Source: Kondoa malvinella
Taxonomy: Eukaryota > Basidiomycota > Agaricostilbomycetes > Agaricostilbales > Kondoaceae
Direction of reading: 5' to 3'
DNA length: 64,000 nt
NCBI GenBank assembly: GCA_039545315.1
Contig: BCIM01000006.1
Location: forward strand, 984,986-1,048,985
Part shown: one piece after another, positions 1 through 14,128 of the stretch
Layout of the letters: the number at the start of each line of letters is the position of its first letter
Position numbering within the stretch: the first letter of the stretch is position 1
Position numbers and translations under genes: made by a program
Notes under the pieces: model-generated
What the model was told of the DNA's origin: nothing
Seen by the model: only the letters and a program-made list of their open reading frames with translations
Database searches by the model: none

Positions 1-1157
<1,157 letters not shown>

Positions 1158-1476
1158 GGCTGCACCTCGTCGAGGGAGAGAAATTTCTTCTCTCTCCCGG
1201 ACAGCGATCATCTGCTGCTTTATACCTGCGCGAAGGGCTGGGCATACCCGTGAACTGATAGATACCCTGTCACAAGCATACTCAACGTGTCTCGTCCATC
1301 GCTCGTGTGCATTGCTCGAAGACCGCAATCAAAGCAGGTCTCTGGCTCGTCGACTGCCTTGATCTTCTATCGCTTACGAGCTCTCAACCTCCTCTGTTCA
1401 ATTACTGCTCGCAAACTACGCATCTGAATTCTATACCTGTAATACCTTCGGTCAACATTTCAGCTTGTCAACTCTC
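1158..1476. promoter_or_regulatory. divergent intergenic region, TRM61 / unknown gene
   Basis: About 320 bases between two start codons that point away from each other. It presumably holds both promoters. I see no clear TATA box, repeat or RNA gene in it; the open frames crossing it lack convincing protein character. Confidence 0.4.
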
Positions 1477-2973
1477 ATGACCAGAGATAAACTTGTGCGA
1501 GCTGCGCGTTGCAATCCGGAGAACTTCAATTCCGTTCGCACAACCCTCCCTGCGATGTAACTTCTTTCACCTCTGCGAGCACCAGCGATAGGCGTTTGCG
1601 CTCCAGACTTCTGCTTCTGGACCAATTCGCCTTCCTGACAGGCTCTCCCGCTGCCGACGTACAAGCCTGTGGCATATTGAATACTCTACGGACGGATGAA
1701 CGTACAAAGGCCGCGATAGTTTGGTCTTTCCACTCACACAACTCTACATGACCTGATCCGCTTTCAGCAAGACGCGCTTGACAGATCTACGGATCTGCGG
1801 TCAGCCTAGATACCGTCTGAATGACAGTCACAATGGTATTCTCTGTCAGTTGCTCGCGTTCGGCGGTCTTGTTGCTTTCTGATTGGCTTTCTCGTGCAGT
1901 AGAAGCGAGTCTGCATATTCAATGGCAAAAGTACGCCAATATTGCATTCGTTCCTTCTTCGGACTGCATGGCGTCCATCTTGTCCGCTTTGAAATCAAGT
2001 AACGCTCAATGGCAAGCGCTGGCTAATTCTGGAGCGGAAGCATTCGATATCAACAGACCTTTAGATGTATGTACAGTCCCGCTCAGTGCTCCTCGATCTA
2101 ATGCAATTTCAAGGTCACCCAAACTCCGTTCATCAACATCACTTGGACTGTTCTTGTCCTAGATGAAGATCACTTCCTGCTCTTCCAACAACCAATTGCC
2201 ATCATGAACAACCGAGAGATCATCACTCACCCAGACGCTGAAAGAACACACGTACCAGAATGGACCCTCTACCGTACGCAAGCGCACAATCTGGTCGAGC
2301 TCAATACCCCTTCTAGCCCTCTTCAGCCCTTCCTTCATGCTTCCTCCCGCCAACCTTCGAATCAAATTTCGGTCTTGGCAATGATTGTAAATGCTCAACA
2401 AAAGCTTCAGGATCGAAATCAGTCTTCCTTCTCACCTGAGCTACAAGCAATCGTGATTGAAGTTGATCGAGTTGTTGAAGAGATCTATTTTTGACCTGTT
2501 CCAGAGCCAAATACGCTGGGTGCCATGCGGGCTGCCAGTGAAGAGGTAATCACGCCAGAAGAAAGGCAACACATTCGAGGAGCGCGACGAGAACATGCAC
2601 ATGATCAGCTCGACTATCCTTCCGAAAAGGGCAATGCCGAGGCTCTCGATGAAATTGAAAATGATAGTCATCAGCAGGACTACACCATGCTGGACGAAGA
2701 AGATCTACCAGATTGGGATGCAAGTTCGCAGTTTCTCTTCTACTTTCTATCAACCCATGCTTGTTGCCTGTAATAGGGTCTCACCAGGAAGGAGTTTCTC
2801 GAGCTGGATAGGATATACAACGATCCTCGAACAGATACTAAAAGTAGAGTGGAAGTAGGGCAGATGATGCTGTTTGGTGTTGATGGTTAGATCAGCGGAA
2901 TTTATTGGTTGAAAGATAAGCTGATCTTCTTTCTCCAGGACACATCCGAGATAGGACGATCGAACCAGCATGA
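1477..2973 (+). CDS. unrecognised multi-exon protein, acidic C-terminal half
   Basis: I do not recognise this family. A plausible chain starts at ATG 1477 (MTRDKLVRAARCNPENFNSV), continues through exons giving RSRLLLLDQFAFLTGSP, LHDLIRFQQDALDRSTDLR, SLHIQWQKYANIAF, TPFINITWTVLVLDEDHF and HVPEWTLYRTQAHNLVEL, and ends in an acidic part with EEVITPEERQHIRGARREH, DEEDLPDWD and RKEFLELDRIYNDPRTDT. Joining DLPDWD to GLTRKEF keeps frame only with a GC-AG intron at 2720-2776 (donor GCAAGT). A final intron at 2886-2938 then gives the end HIRDRTIEPA. The junction near 2470-2550 is unresolved: one acceptor would end the protein at 2551 as QIRWVPCGLPVKR, so two shorter genes or alternative products are possible. 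The opposite strand also has an open frame at 2313-2510 but no consistent chain. Confidence 0.5.
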
Positions 2974-3213
2974 CCAGTGACAGTCTCAAAAGCGGCTGTG
3001 CACGCGATCAAATCATCTCCTCTCCTGTCAATCATGATGGCAGCCTCGCGGGCGGCGGTCAGATGTTGCTTCAGAATTCTTGGGCTTACGGGTGTCAAAG
3101 ATAACGAGATATGTTTATAGAGTAGTTGCAGCTCCTCATGTAGCGCCACAGCTCTTCCTTGTGCTGTCACAATTCGCGAACTTTCCTTGACCAGCGACCT
3201 CGTTTGCCCAAAC

Positions 3214-5591
3214 ATGAAGATCTCAATCTTGACACTCGCGCTAGCTGGCGCAGTCGCAGCACAGGAGGCTGCCGATATTGTCGCTGAGCGCGCTGCTTTC
3301 CAGCCATACGGCCCAGCTTCCTCACTTCGCGCCTACGTCGAGCAATTCGCTGAAGGCTTTGGTCGCTTCTCTCCTTCTCACGCAAAGAAGGCAGCAACAG
3401 TAGGTGACGGTGAAACGTTCAGCTACGGTGCGTGCTCTCGTCGACTCTCTAAAGACCATGCAAGGCTGACACGTGTACTGATTGAACCAACAGTCGGCAA
3501 ATGGGCTGTTCAAGAACCTAGCGTCTACCCTGGTCTGACAGGCGACAAGGGCCTGGTAGCGACGTCTAAAGCGGCGCATCATGCCATTTCAGCCGAACTG
3601 CCAAATGTCATTGACCCAGCCAAGGAGGATGTTGTCGTTCAATACGAGGTCAAGCTACAGAACGGCTTGGAATGTGGTGGTGTCCGTATCGCTCGCTGTT
3701 GGCTATGTGTCATCAACTCAGTGTAAATTGTATAGGCCTACATCAAAGTCCTCACCGAATCAGACGCGGGCATCCAGCACGAAGAGTTCTCAGATGCTAC
3801 ACCTTACAGCGTCATGTTCGGTCCTGATAAGGTGCGTGCGACTGATGTAGGCTAGGTTTCTAGCTTAATTAAGACTTCGGATGCACAGTGCGGCTCAACC
3901 AACAAAGTCCACCTGATCCTTCGACACAAGAGCCCTCGAACCGGCGAGATTGAAGAGAAGCACCTGAAAGCTGCACCTCAGCCTCGCATCTCGAAGACGA
4001 CCAACCTCTACACCCTACATCTGAACCAAGCTGATCAGTCTTACGAGATCTTTATCAACAACGTTTCTGCCAAGAAAGGTTTATTAGCGGATGACTTCAC
4101 ACCTGCATTCACTCCAGAGAAGGAGATTGAGGACAAGGAAGACACTAAGCCGGAAGATTGGGTTGACCAGGCTAAAATTACTGATCCTGATGCAACCAAG
4201 CCTGTATGTCATCGTCACTACCGCCTAGTACTATGATTGATTACGTACGTAGGCTGACTGGAATGAAGATGCACCTCTCGAGATCCCTGATGAAGATGCT
4301 GAAATGCCTGCTGGTCCGTCTAGTTGGTCTTGGGCATCGGTCACAACTGAGGTATCATTGCACAGGCTGGCTCGAAGATGAACCTGCTACCATCCCAGAC
4401 CCTGATGCTGAGATGCCTGAAGAGTGGGACGAGGAAGAAGATGGAACTTGGCAGCCACCTAGCGTTCCGTATGTGAACATGGCTCGCCTCGGTCTCTGAG
4501 CCATCTAATCATGATACAGCAACCCAGCTTGTGAAGATGCTCCCGGATGTGGTCCTTGGGTTCGCGTAGGTCAATGTGGTAGCGGTTGAGAATCAATCTC
4601 ATGCCTCCTGCTTTCTCTTACAGCCCATGAAGTCCAACCCAGCCTACAAGGGTAAATGGTACGCTCCTTTGATCGACAACCCGCTATACAAGGGTATCTG
4701 GAAGTAGGTGATCGCTTGCTGTGCGGTCGTACTATCGCTCATTAAGAGCGGTCATTCTACAGAGCTCGCAAGATTGCCAACCCCGCTTACTTCGAAGATG
4801 CTACGCCTTTGGCCAACATTGGCAAGATCGTACGTACAAGCGATCCGATACCGAGACAGGGGCTGATTGGCGCTTTAGAACGCTGTTGGCTTCGAGATCT
4901 GGTCGATGCAAAGTGACATTACTTTCGGTGAGTGGGCGATTTTATTCATAGTGAACCTATGCTTATATGAGGCACTCTGTACTCACAGACAACGTGAGCT
5001 TTCGTATGTACTAATACACAGAGCATGCTGAAAAAGACTGCAGATCTACATTGGCTCTTCCCTCTCAGAAGCGCAAGCCTTCGCCAAAGCAACTTTCGAC
5101 CAGAAGAAGCCTATCGAAGACGCTGCTGATGCTGCAGAAAAGCCCAAAGACCCTCACACGCACACCGCCGGCCAGCACTTTGACTTTGAAGCTCTAAAGG
5201 AAGACCCTGTAGTCTACCTCCGCTCAGTCGCTATGGAATTCTTTGAAGACCTCAAGAGAGATCCTGTAGCCGTCCTCAAGAATCCTGGCGGAAGGGGAGC
5301 CGTTCTAGGTGGAATCACTGCTACGTTGATCGGTCTATTGGGTGTCCGTAAGTAGCTCGTACTTGTCCTTTTGACTTTCAGCTAACGTGCCATGCTCCCT
5401 GCTATACAGTTGCGACTCTCCTGACCCCAGCCAAGCCCAAGATAGTCAAAAAGAAGTCTTCAGAGTCGGCGACGGCGGCCAAGCCCAAAGGAAAAGTCGT
5501 AGAAGTATCTACAGTACTGCCAACAGAGCCGATCGCGCTCCCTGAAGACGGTACGACAACCGTGAAGCGTACTACCGTGAAAACATCGTAA
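3214..5591 (+). CDS. CNE1: calnexin, ER membrane lectin chaperone
   Basis: ER quality-control chaperone that binds monoglucosylated N-glycans on folding glycoproteins. It starts with a signal peptide ([17 protein letters not shown]). The globular lectin part includes [20 protein letters not shown] and the family motif [19 protein letters not shown]. The P-domain repeats follow ([39 protein letters not shown]), then [20 protein letters not shown]. Near the C-terminus a transmembrane helix ([20 protein letters not shown]) precedes a short cytosolic tail rich in Lys and Thr. At least seven short introns are visible, one splitting FSY from VGKW and one just inside the membrane segment. The start was chosen at 3214 because the signal peptide begins there. 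The gene converges on POM152 with about 105 bases between stops. Confidence 0.96.
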
Positions 5592-5696
5592 GGATGAGAG
5601 GAGAGATATGCAAACAAGAAAGGGCTATGCATGCAATGAAATTTTCAGCTTAAGCGTTGCCAGAACGTATATTGCATAGGATTCCTTTCGTATACA

Positions 5697-8600
5697 TCAA
5701 GTCGTTACATGTCGCGCTGCCACTAATTAAGTTGACAAAAGCCATCAGTACTTCATTACTCGGCAAGGGAATGCCCCGACGCACCTCGAGGTGGGAATGA
5801 GCAGTACCGATCTGCGATGAATTTCGTACTCCACGTTCCTTCTTCGGACGTTGTGAGCGTGTATTCGTGCTCGTGTATATCGCTGCACCCAATGAGCTAC
5901 CTTCCCGCTGTGTGCAAGAGAACTCACGTAATGGTCTTTTCTTCCAAAATGTCTTGATCCCAGTCCGCTGAAGACCTTACATAGGTGAAAGAAAATGGCG
6001 GCGTGCCCGAAAATTCGAACTTGATTGTCGCAGTATCGCCCTCCCGGATGTCTTCTTGGTAAGCTTTGCCTTCTCTGACTTTGACCCGTGGCTAGAGCAA
6101 GCGTCAGTCTGAGAAAGCTGTTCATTCATTCAGACAAAAACGCACCAAAGGATGTATGACTTTCGCGATATCGCTGACTTTTGAGCTGCATTGATCATGC
6201 TGATGTGAAATGCTGGTCACAGCAAAAACACCTTGCTTCTCTGCTAATCTAGAGAAAGTGTTCTTGTGCGTTGTAACCTGACTTTGTTGGCCTTGCCATA
6301 GATAGGTGATTGTCCACGGCGCGACGCCTTGCAGCAAGAAGTCCAAAGAGTCGCCAACGCAATGATCAGTTTGCGGTGACAGAGCTTTGATGGTTGCTAC
6401 GTCTGCCACGTCAACTGTTGCTGCAGGCACTCTAACGACTTGTCTTTGTTCTTCGTCCCATTGCGATGCGCCAGTCTTTGCGCTCTTGTCGACGATGGTC
6501 TCGCAGCCATTGGCATCCCGCACGCTCCAAACCGTTACTTCGTGCTTGCCAGCCTTCTTGAAGGCGAAGGGGATGACCACAGACCAGTCATTGGTATCAA
6601 TGTTGTGTACTGGGAAGCGTGTTGGCATGTTTGACGAGCCGACCGATTTGACCTCTAGCTCTAGGTCGAAAGGTGCCGTGCCGGTCAGGTGTAGCACCAG
6701 TCCGGTAGAGGTTGACGATCGACCAAGCTCATCATCGACGCAGTAGCGAGGAGGCTTGTTGTCTTGTCGGAACACAGCAGAAGGGAGAGGTAGGACTTCT
6801 TGCTCAAAGCGAATTTTGGATACATGTCGAGCAGCTGTTTCGTCCAATAGTCTGCCGTCCGAACCCTTCTCGTAGACTGCATCCGAGACGTTCTCTATCT
6901 CGTAAGCATGTAATCCAGGATGAGTGGTCGACAGAGCCAGATTGGCATGCGGTTGAACAGCGAAAAGGGACTTGGCCTGCCGCTCATTCGGTGCGATGAG
7001 CGTATAGGAGACGCGGAACGGCGCAGATCCTTTCTTCGAATGAGTCCAGCTGGTGTAGCTGGATTAGAGTACATACCTTCGAGAGCCAGATCTACACTAT
7101 CCATGGCATTCAAGCAGACTGGTTTACGTCGTGCGTGCTGGTGTTGGCCAATCGGCATCCATCGATTGACCTTCGTTCGATTGTCGCCAGGATGGACCGA
7201 TAAAGTTGGTCGAGGTAGGAAAGCAACGCTGAATTGTGACTCTTTAGCGTCGATGTCGCCAGGGCAGTATCGATCCTTGACTTCCAATAATTCGTATGTG
7301 CCCTCTTCGTTGACCAGAAGTTCGCCGTTGGCAGAAGCGACCTTGACGGTCTGCTTCTTGGGCATTTTGCCGGATTCCGGGTGCAGCTGATAGGTGATTG
7401 ACCAGGGCTGCACGCCCTTAATCAGCTTGTGTACCAGAGCAGGCATGATAACCTACAGCTTCACCATTGAGACGCAGTGGTAGAGCGGTGTCTTGCCCGT
7501 CACGGATGGCAACCTTTCGATCTCCTCTAGATCCTGTTCCAGAGAAGCGCGCCGTTGGTCTCGTGCGATGTACATGCGCAACCAAATCATCTGTCTTGAT
7601 TGCGCGTCTACAGCCTCTGCTGTCCTGGATGTCGGCTACTCATTGTGTCAGCTTGCTTGTCCTATACTTATTCGGGACATACTGATGGAGACTGAGAAAG
7701 AACCGCCATTCTTATTGACTTTGGAAGGTATGGCAATCTTGAGCGAGTGAGGACTGGTCTGGACATCTTTCTGTACAAATTTGCTGCGAGTGGTGCCGGA
7801 TTGCGTTTCGTACTCGATAGTCCATGGTGCGGTGCCCTAACAAGAAATGAGACAGGCAGCGCATTCAACGGAAAGAAAGACTTACCTTGAGGTCGACTTG
7901 AGCATCAATTGTTTCGCCTTCCCCTTCGCAGCTTCTGATTTCGCTGGGACCTTCCTTGAGCCATCTCGCACTGGCCAAAGGATGAATCTCAGTTGTGTAG
8001 CGCAATTGTTGTTTCGTTAACGAGATGGCTGAATTGCCAGTATACACGGCATCTTCCAAGCGAGTAGCTTCCCAGATGAATTCGCCTACTTGATCAGGTT
8101 GAAAGACAATCTCGTCGTGCGCATTGTTGATGGTTCGAACTTGATCTGTAGTCTTGATGTTTCTCTGGTTGCCATTGCCAGGCTTGCTTGTGACTTTGAA
8201 ATGGAGTTTGAAGGGAGCTTCTCCAGTCAAGGCGACTTGCGCTCTTAGACCGATAGACCCAGCGCATTCATCGGTAATCGGCAAAAAGTTGAGATCAACT
8301 GATGGTTCGGGCTGATAGATGACAGACACCTGCAAGATTTCCTTGTCAGCGAGGATCTGCTTCTGAAAATAGAAGACTTACAGCTGCAGGCGCCAATACT
8401 TCTCCAGCACAGTATTTGCCTCTCAAAGAAAGCAGCTCATACTCGCCTTCTTTTCCAACAGTATATTTGCTCATCATGGTTTGCTTGGTCCCGTTCTTAC
8501 CGCCGCCAATCTCAATTTCTTTCACCTCATCTATACCTGGCAAACGCATACCAACCGTCCAAGGCCCATCATTATCTGATCCTTCTCCAGGTTGCACACG

Positions 8601-10016
8601 CATGATCACATGACCCGTTGTCTTGGACTTTAATTTGATAGGTTGCTGATGATTGAAAGCGACTTTTGGTGTGGGATGAACAGCGACACTTTGTTTTGGC
8701 TTATCTTCCGACGTGAAAGTATGGCCATTCGCATCTGTAATCGATACAAGAGTGATACTTTGAGTGCCAGGCAAAGTGAGAGAGAGTTGTTGAGGTAGTG
8801 TAGTCTTGAGCGATTGACCCCGCGTTAGCTTCTCGGCACCACCGGTCACTCCGCCAATCTTGACTGGCTCTACTGAAGCTTTTCCTTTTGTTGATGGCGT
8901 AAAGGTGCGGAGGTATTCGAGAGATAGAGGCGGAACGCCAGAGAGCTCAATAGCAATGTCTTGCTTGTCGCCTAGACATTTGTGCTCGAGGGTTGAAAGT
9001 TTATTGGTACTCGGAGGTAGCAATCTGAAAGTCGGACAAGCAGTGATGAGGACGTCATCTTTTCGGGAGAAGGAGATTTCGCCTGATACAGGCGGTGGAG
9101 AGAGGATCTTCTCTAGTTTGACAATACCGATATGCTCGACGTGTAGAGCATGAGAAGGCGGTTTCGGTGTGTCATTTTCTATCCTCTTGATGGGAGACTT
9201 GACGACGAAAGGCTGAGACCAATCGTCCTCATAGTCTTCTTCTGAGTGATGCTTTGCTTTTTGGACGAGAGCGGTTTGTAGCTTGAGTTGAGATTCGGTC
9301 GCTTCGAAGTAAGACTTTTCGCCCGTTTCCAGCGATGTGACGGAATAGGTGAGGAGATGCGGGACGGTATTGTTGAAGTAGAGGGGTATAGATATGGATT
9401 TCGATTTGCCTTCAACGGGTAAGCAGAAGATTTGCCCCGATGGATTGATCTGAGCAGTCGCATGCGGTAATATGTGAACAGTATGCCGGCCTAGCATGTG
9501 TTCGTGGTAGTCCAGAATCGCCTTTGGTCGGACTCGATGTTCCGCAATAGCCATCTTGTAATCCGGCAAGAAAGCAGTTCCGAGCAGGGAAGGAATGCCG
9601 CCCAATAGCGCCCAGAACGCGGAGGAAAACAGGATGTAGTTCAGCGCTAGGAGCGGCAAACAGAGCACGATTCGGCTGTTCATTGGAAAGTCGAGACGAG
9701 GTATCCGCAGCTGGGGTATCAGCCAACCAACAAGGAAGGTATCCAGCAGACACCATTTGACGAGAAGCCACCAGCCAGGTGATGTTGCGTCTGCATCAAG
9801 AACGAAGGTCTCGAGGAATTGATAGATCTTGTAAGCTTGTACAGCGGTGAGAGCCTAAGCAGTTGCAGGAAGTCATGAGCATTTTGGAGCGCGCTATTGT
9901 AAAGGCTCGGGACGTACAGAAGTGACCCATAGTCTTTGAGTCGCAAAGTCGACAAGCTCTTGCGGTAGCAAAGGCGGAGGAGGGGGTTCTGCAGGTTGGG
10001 CTTGTTGTTGAGACAT
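5697..10016 (-). CDS. POM152: nuclear pore membrane glycoprotein POM152
   Basis: Integral membrane ring component of the nuclear pore complex. The N-terminus (MSQQQAQPAEPPPPP) is followed by membrane segments near residues 25-45, 58-80 and 95-120 (for example IVLCLPLLALNYILFSSAFW). The long rest faces the lumen and is built of immunoglobulin-like repeats, each with the signature of a conserved Cys and phrases such as GVPPLSLEY, GEAPFKLHF, GTAPWTIEY, GVQPWSITYQL, GTAPFDLELEV, GVAPWTITY and GTPPFSFTY, spaced 100-150 residues apart. About ten introns interrupt it. The C-terminal exon is reached through a consensus donor GTGCGT, giving an end near PPRVARHVTT at 5697; reading through instead would stop at 5756. 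Repeat count and topology match the fungal family. Confidence 0.95.
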
Positions 10017-10324
10017 GCTGAGACCTTCTCTTGAAGTCTTAAAGACTCGCGTTGCACCTGGTGTGCTCTTGAGACCTTGTTCAAGAAATTATTGTTGCTC
10101 CCTGCTTTGGCAAGGCGATCACGCGCAGGTCGTCAATGCTGTCCGAGCTCGAGCTACTGCTGCATCATTTGTGCAAGGATCTCTTCGCGCTCGGCAAGGT
10201 TCGTCGTTGTTGTTATCGAAGTGCATAATTACACGCAAGGATTTGCATGTTTCGATATCGCTCTACACTTGATCTAAATGCATACACTACATGCTTGGTA
10301 TGAACGGAACAGAGAGACTGATGT
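10017..10324. other. intergenic spacer, POM152 5' side / AAA ATPase 3' side
   Basis: Roughly 310 bases upstream of POM152 and downstream of the AAA ATPase stop. It should contain the POM152 promoter and the terminator of the neighbour. Short plus-strand frames here (10015-10277) lack protein character. No repeat or RNA gene seen. Confidence 0.4.
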
Positions 10325-13300
10325 TTATAGGTATTGAATGGGATTCTTGTTCTTCGTGCTGTCCTTTGCGGTATAATCGATCTGCGAAGTGATCAGTCGG
10401 TCAATCAAAGTTGACAGATGAGCACGTACATTAGCAGCACTACAATCAAGGCTTCGTCAGTGCCTGTGTCTATGGCGAAGAGAAAGATGCTCACGATGTG
10501 AATTCATCTGTGAACCTCTTCTGGAAAAGCAGGACTTGCTTAATGTGTTTGATCACGAGCGGCTCTTTGCTTGACAAAGCTAGGGCTTGACCTGCGCGAA
10601 TGACCTGTTTAATGACTCTCCCGTTCTTTAGGCAGTCGCAAGCATGAACATTTGCTACTAAAAGAGGCTGAAAGACTTACGATCTCTTCTTCAGCCAGAC
10701 TGTCGAGCTCTTTAGTAGTGATAAAGGACTTCTCAGCCATATCGTCTTGTATTGCTGCTGTTTGAGGAGTTCCAGGTGTACCGGGTGTTCCAGGCTCAGA
10801 TTTGGTGATGCCGTTGGTCAGCTTCTTCTTCCTTTCGATGACTTCTACGCCAACAAGCGAGAGGAACTTCTTCCAGCTAGATATGAAGTGTCAGCATACC
10901 GTCTTTGCACTCAGCAATGACTTACATATGTAGTCTGCTTGAGAAGTCCAGGTCCGCATACTTGATGGCGATGGAGAATCGCGAGATGAAGGCTTCATCA
11001 CTGAAATAGCAATCGTAAGGCTTTGAGCAAATTGGACAAGTGCTGAACAGGCTGCCCACTTACAAGGTCTCGACTCGATTGGTAGTCAATATCAGGATGC
11101 CACTGTATCGCTCTAGTAAGCGCAGGAAGACGGCAACCAAGCTAAACAAGATGACTGAGTCAGCTGGTGTAGTTGAGCAGCGAAGGATGTCCCACCTGTT
11201 TCGGACCATTTCGTGTTGGCTTCGCCCTTCAAGAAACACGTCCGCTTCGTCAATGAGCAATATACAGTCCCACTAGAAAGCGCTCAGGCGACGTCCTGGT
11301 GTGAAAAACATGAACACACCTTCTCTGCGAGCTCTAGAGTACTAGCAAGATTCTCCTCGAGATCTTGTGGTGACGTGCCCAACTGTCCACTGCTGACGGT
11401 ATGCAGAGGGCGCTTCAGATGCTCGGCGACAGCTTCTGCCGTGAGCGTCTTGCCGGTACGTGATTACCACAGCGCATGTGAGCTGTGCTGCCTTCCAGTC
11501 TGGGAGACATCACTCATCTGGAGAGCCATGCAACACGATAATGATGCCTCCGCCTTTGCCCGTAATCTAAGGAAAGGATTATTGACATGTTCATAGCAGC
11601 ATTAGAAAACTTACGACATCGTTGAAGAGCTTCTTCTTACCATAGTTGTCCTGCTTGGTCGATTCTACCAAAGCGCGGATGATATCTTTGTTACCTTGCT
11701 CGAGTACAAGGTGTGAAAACGCGTTGCTGTCGAACTCGACAGGCTTGAATTTCTCTACCAAAAGCTGCCCCCAATCTTTGGTTTGAAACGAGAAACCAAA
11801 AACAGTGGGCGGGGTCAGACAGAGTTCGGCTTCGGAGACTTTGCCAATATCGTGCTCTGCTGATTCTTTGTGCTCTTTCGTCTCGTCTGAGTTGGCATCT
11901 TGCGTTGTCACAGCAAGCTGGGCTTCTTCATCATCTTCGTCTGCATCCCCCGAGTCGTCCACCATGTCGATGCCTCTTGCTGCAGCGCAGGACGAGCAAT
12001 CACAGCCTGGAATATCGTTCGAAAAGTTGCCATAGCCTGAAGGCACCATCCTTCTGTAGGATGCCCGATCGACCATCACCCGGCCGTCAGCTTTCGCCTT
12101 GCGAATCGATTTGTTGCCCATCATGTCATACTTGATCGAAATGATTTCGCCAGTATAGTTGCAATAATGCACGCCAGCGTATTGAATATACATCCGACCT
12201 CTTTCCGTGAGCTCGGTGCCTACAGAACTATGAGCGAAGATGCCGCCAACAGCTCAAGAAAGCACACGCTTGCTCTCAGTCATCGGCACGGCTCCAAGCT
12301 GCTGGTCCGATCAGCGCCATAGACTTTATCAACGAGATAAACGCACCGAAGACAGCTTTCTCAATCCGCGAAACTTACGGATCTTCATGTCCAACTCGCT
12401 TCGGACGTATTTTTTGCCAGTCCATTCGATGTATTGCCCTGAGCAAAGGTAGAACTTGCCCTCTTGCGAGTTCTGCTCGTAGGCTAGACCATGCATTAGC
12501 AGATACATCGCGAATTGTGTGGATATACTCACATTGCGATTTGAGGGTCATCGCAATCTGGCCCAATACATAAGACAGACAGTTACAAGCATAGTAGAAC
12601 GCTCACAGGAAGTCCGCTGTCCTCATCCGTGCCAGTTACTTGACCATCAACCTTGAATTGCGTCCATAACAGATCAAAGCTAATCATTCCTCTCGCTTTC
12701 AGCCTTTCGAGCTTCTTCTGCACAGGCCCATATTCTTCCGTCATGACTGCTCGCTGATCAGACCTGATATGCAGCTGGACCGAAGAGACTTACAATCAAG
12801 CAAGATCTTTATCTCATCGACTTGAGCCTCCAATTCTCCAAGGCTATATTCCAAGATCCTATTCTTCTTGCCTTTCTTCTCCTTCTCATGGACCACAACT
12901 TCATCGCCTGTGCTAGTCCCAACATCTCTTGTATTCGTCTCCTTCCCAGTGCTCAGGACCCCAATCCGTTTCTTCCGCTCATTCAAAGCACCCTTCACTT
13001 CAACCCAATGCCTGAACACATGCTGCGCGTTCAGCGTGACGTCTTCTTCATGCAATTCATCGCATTCCGGTATCAACTCTTTGAGAACTTGTACGATCGG
13101 TTTAGTCTTGAAATCCAGCCAAGCTTCTTTCATCTCTTCTGTCCGTCCTTCAAACCGATATCGGACGTACTAGCCGCTCGAATCAGCTTGTCGGGTGTTC
13201 CAAATCCAAAGATCACACGTACGAATAACAGCTTCTTAGCGGCTGCTTTTTCCTCAGCCGTCATCTCCTCATCCTTGCGGTCCTTCCACATCATTTCCAA

Positions 13301-13719
13301 TTCAGACCAATATTGATGTATCTGTCCTGCTATCAATCTTCTGTCAAATCTCTAAAATTAGAGAGCGGACCTGCTTGTATCGTTTCCCTGACGCTTCCTC
13401 CTCCGCTGCCGCTTCAACAGGCGCCGGAGCGGGTTCAGCAGGCGCAGGTGCATAAGCAGGTTGATTAGCATAGATGTATATAGGTTGTCCCCCCGCGCCT
13501 GTATTCGTGTCGGCCTTGAATGCATGGACCATCCATACCGAGCTGCTTCCTATCAGCTTAATACTGTACAAGAGGGCCGAGAGACTGACCTGGTACATGC
13601 TAGAATCACAGCTGCTGTGCCCAAGATACTGGCGAGACGTGTTTAGGTATAAATGCTAAATGAGCGCATGAAAGGACAAACGCAGGGAAGAGCTGCTTGA
13701 GCTGTTTAGCGTCGTCCAT
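10325..13719 (-). CDS. AAA+ ATPase with an N-terminal hydrophobic segment
   Basis: A fungal AAA ATPase of the group with a large N-terminal substrate or adaptor domain. Assembled N-terminus: MDDAKQLKQLFPAILGTAAV followed by more hydrophobic residues, a likely membrane anchor, then a Pro/Ala linker, then a conserved region (HWVEVKGALNERKKRIGVLS; FYLCSGQYIEWTGKKYV; MYIQYAGVHYCNYTGEIISI) and an acidic insert. The C-terminal AAA module has Walker A (LHGSP..GTGKTLTAEAVAEHL), Walker B (WDCILLIDEADVFLEGR), sensor 1 (SGILILTTNRVETFDEAF) and arginine-finger region (ISRFSIAI). A Gly-Thr-Pro triplet repeat sits in the lid region. About twelve introns, one only 32 nt (13139-13170). The C-terminal exon ANIDYTAKDSTKNKNPIQYL follows a GTGAGC donor; without that intron the stop would be at 10491. 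The substrate is unknown. Confidence 0.88.
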
Positions 13720-13741
13720 CGCTCACTATCGATCTGGTGGT

Positions 13742-14068
13742 ACGTTTTGGACCAAAGACGTTGCCCAGAGCGCCTTGCAGCTGGAAGCACGCAAGAGAGA
13801 AGGCAAGCTCGCAACACGCAAGTCCCGTGTCAATGACCAGAAGGCGTAAGGCAATATCTCAAAGCAGAGGACGATTCTGGATGATGGATTATCTGTTCTT
13901 AGATACAATGGTGGTGTTACAATGAGAAACGCGCAGATGAGGCACGTCATGCATGATCTGTTGTACTTGCATAATGTCCGTGCAGTCTGCTGGGCTGCAG
14001 TGACGACTAGGATGCAGCTGCAAGCTCAATACAGAGCTTTCGTTGATCGACTACAGACAGGAGGCTGA
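13742..14068 (+). CDS. possible small unrecognised protein, start not found
   Basis: Between the AAA ATPase and CENP-S the plus strand has protein-like stretches: WTKDVAQSALQLEARKREGK and ATRKSRVNDQKA in one exon, then ILDDGLSVLRYNGGVTMRNA and QMRHVMHDLLYLHNVR, ending with MQLQAQYRAFVDRLQTGG at a TGA (14066-14068). They look helical and charged, unlike translated spacer. However, no in-frame ATG was found before 13742 and the junction after NDQKA does not splice cleanly in my reading. It may start within the first intron of the AAA gene on the other strand. No family recognised. Confidence 0.3.
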
Positions 14069-14128
14069 TGAGATGCGTCAGATGTAGAACACTTTTCCTC
14101 ACCTTTATGCTCAAAGTCAGATACGGCA

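Noticed and set aside
2892..3215. Minus-strand open frame of 107 codons overlapping the calnexin start
   Set aside because: It would share its start with calnexin on the other strand and has no recognisable motif or splice partner; more likely the calnexin promoter.
9179..9771. Additional minus-strand frames inside POM152
   Set aside because: Shadows of the POM152 coding exon in other frames.
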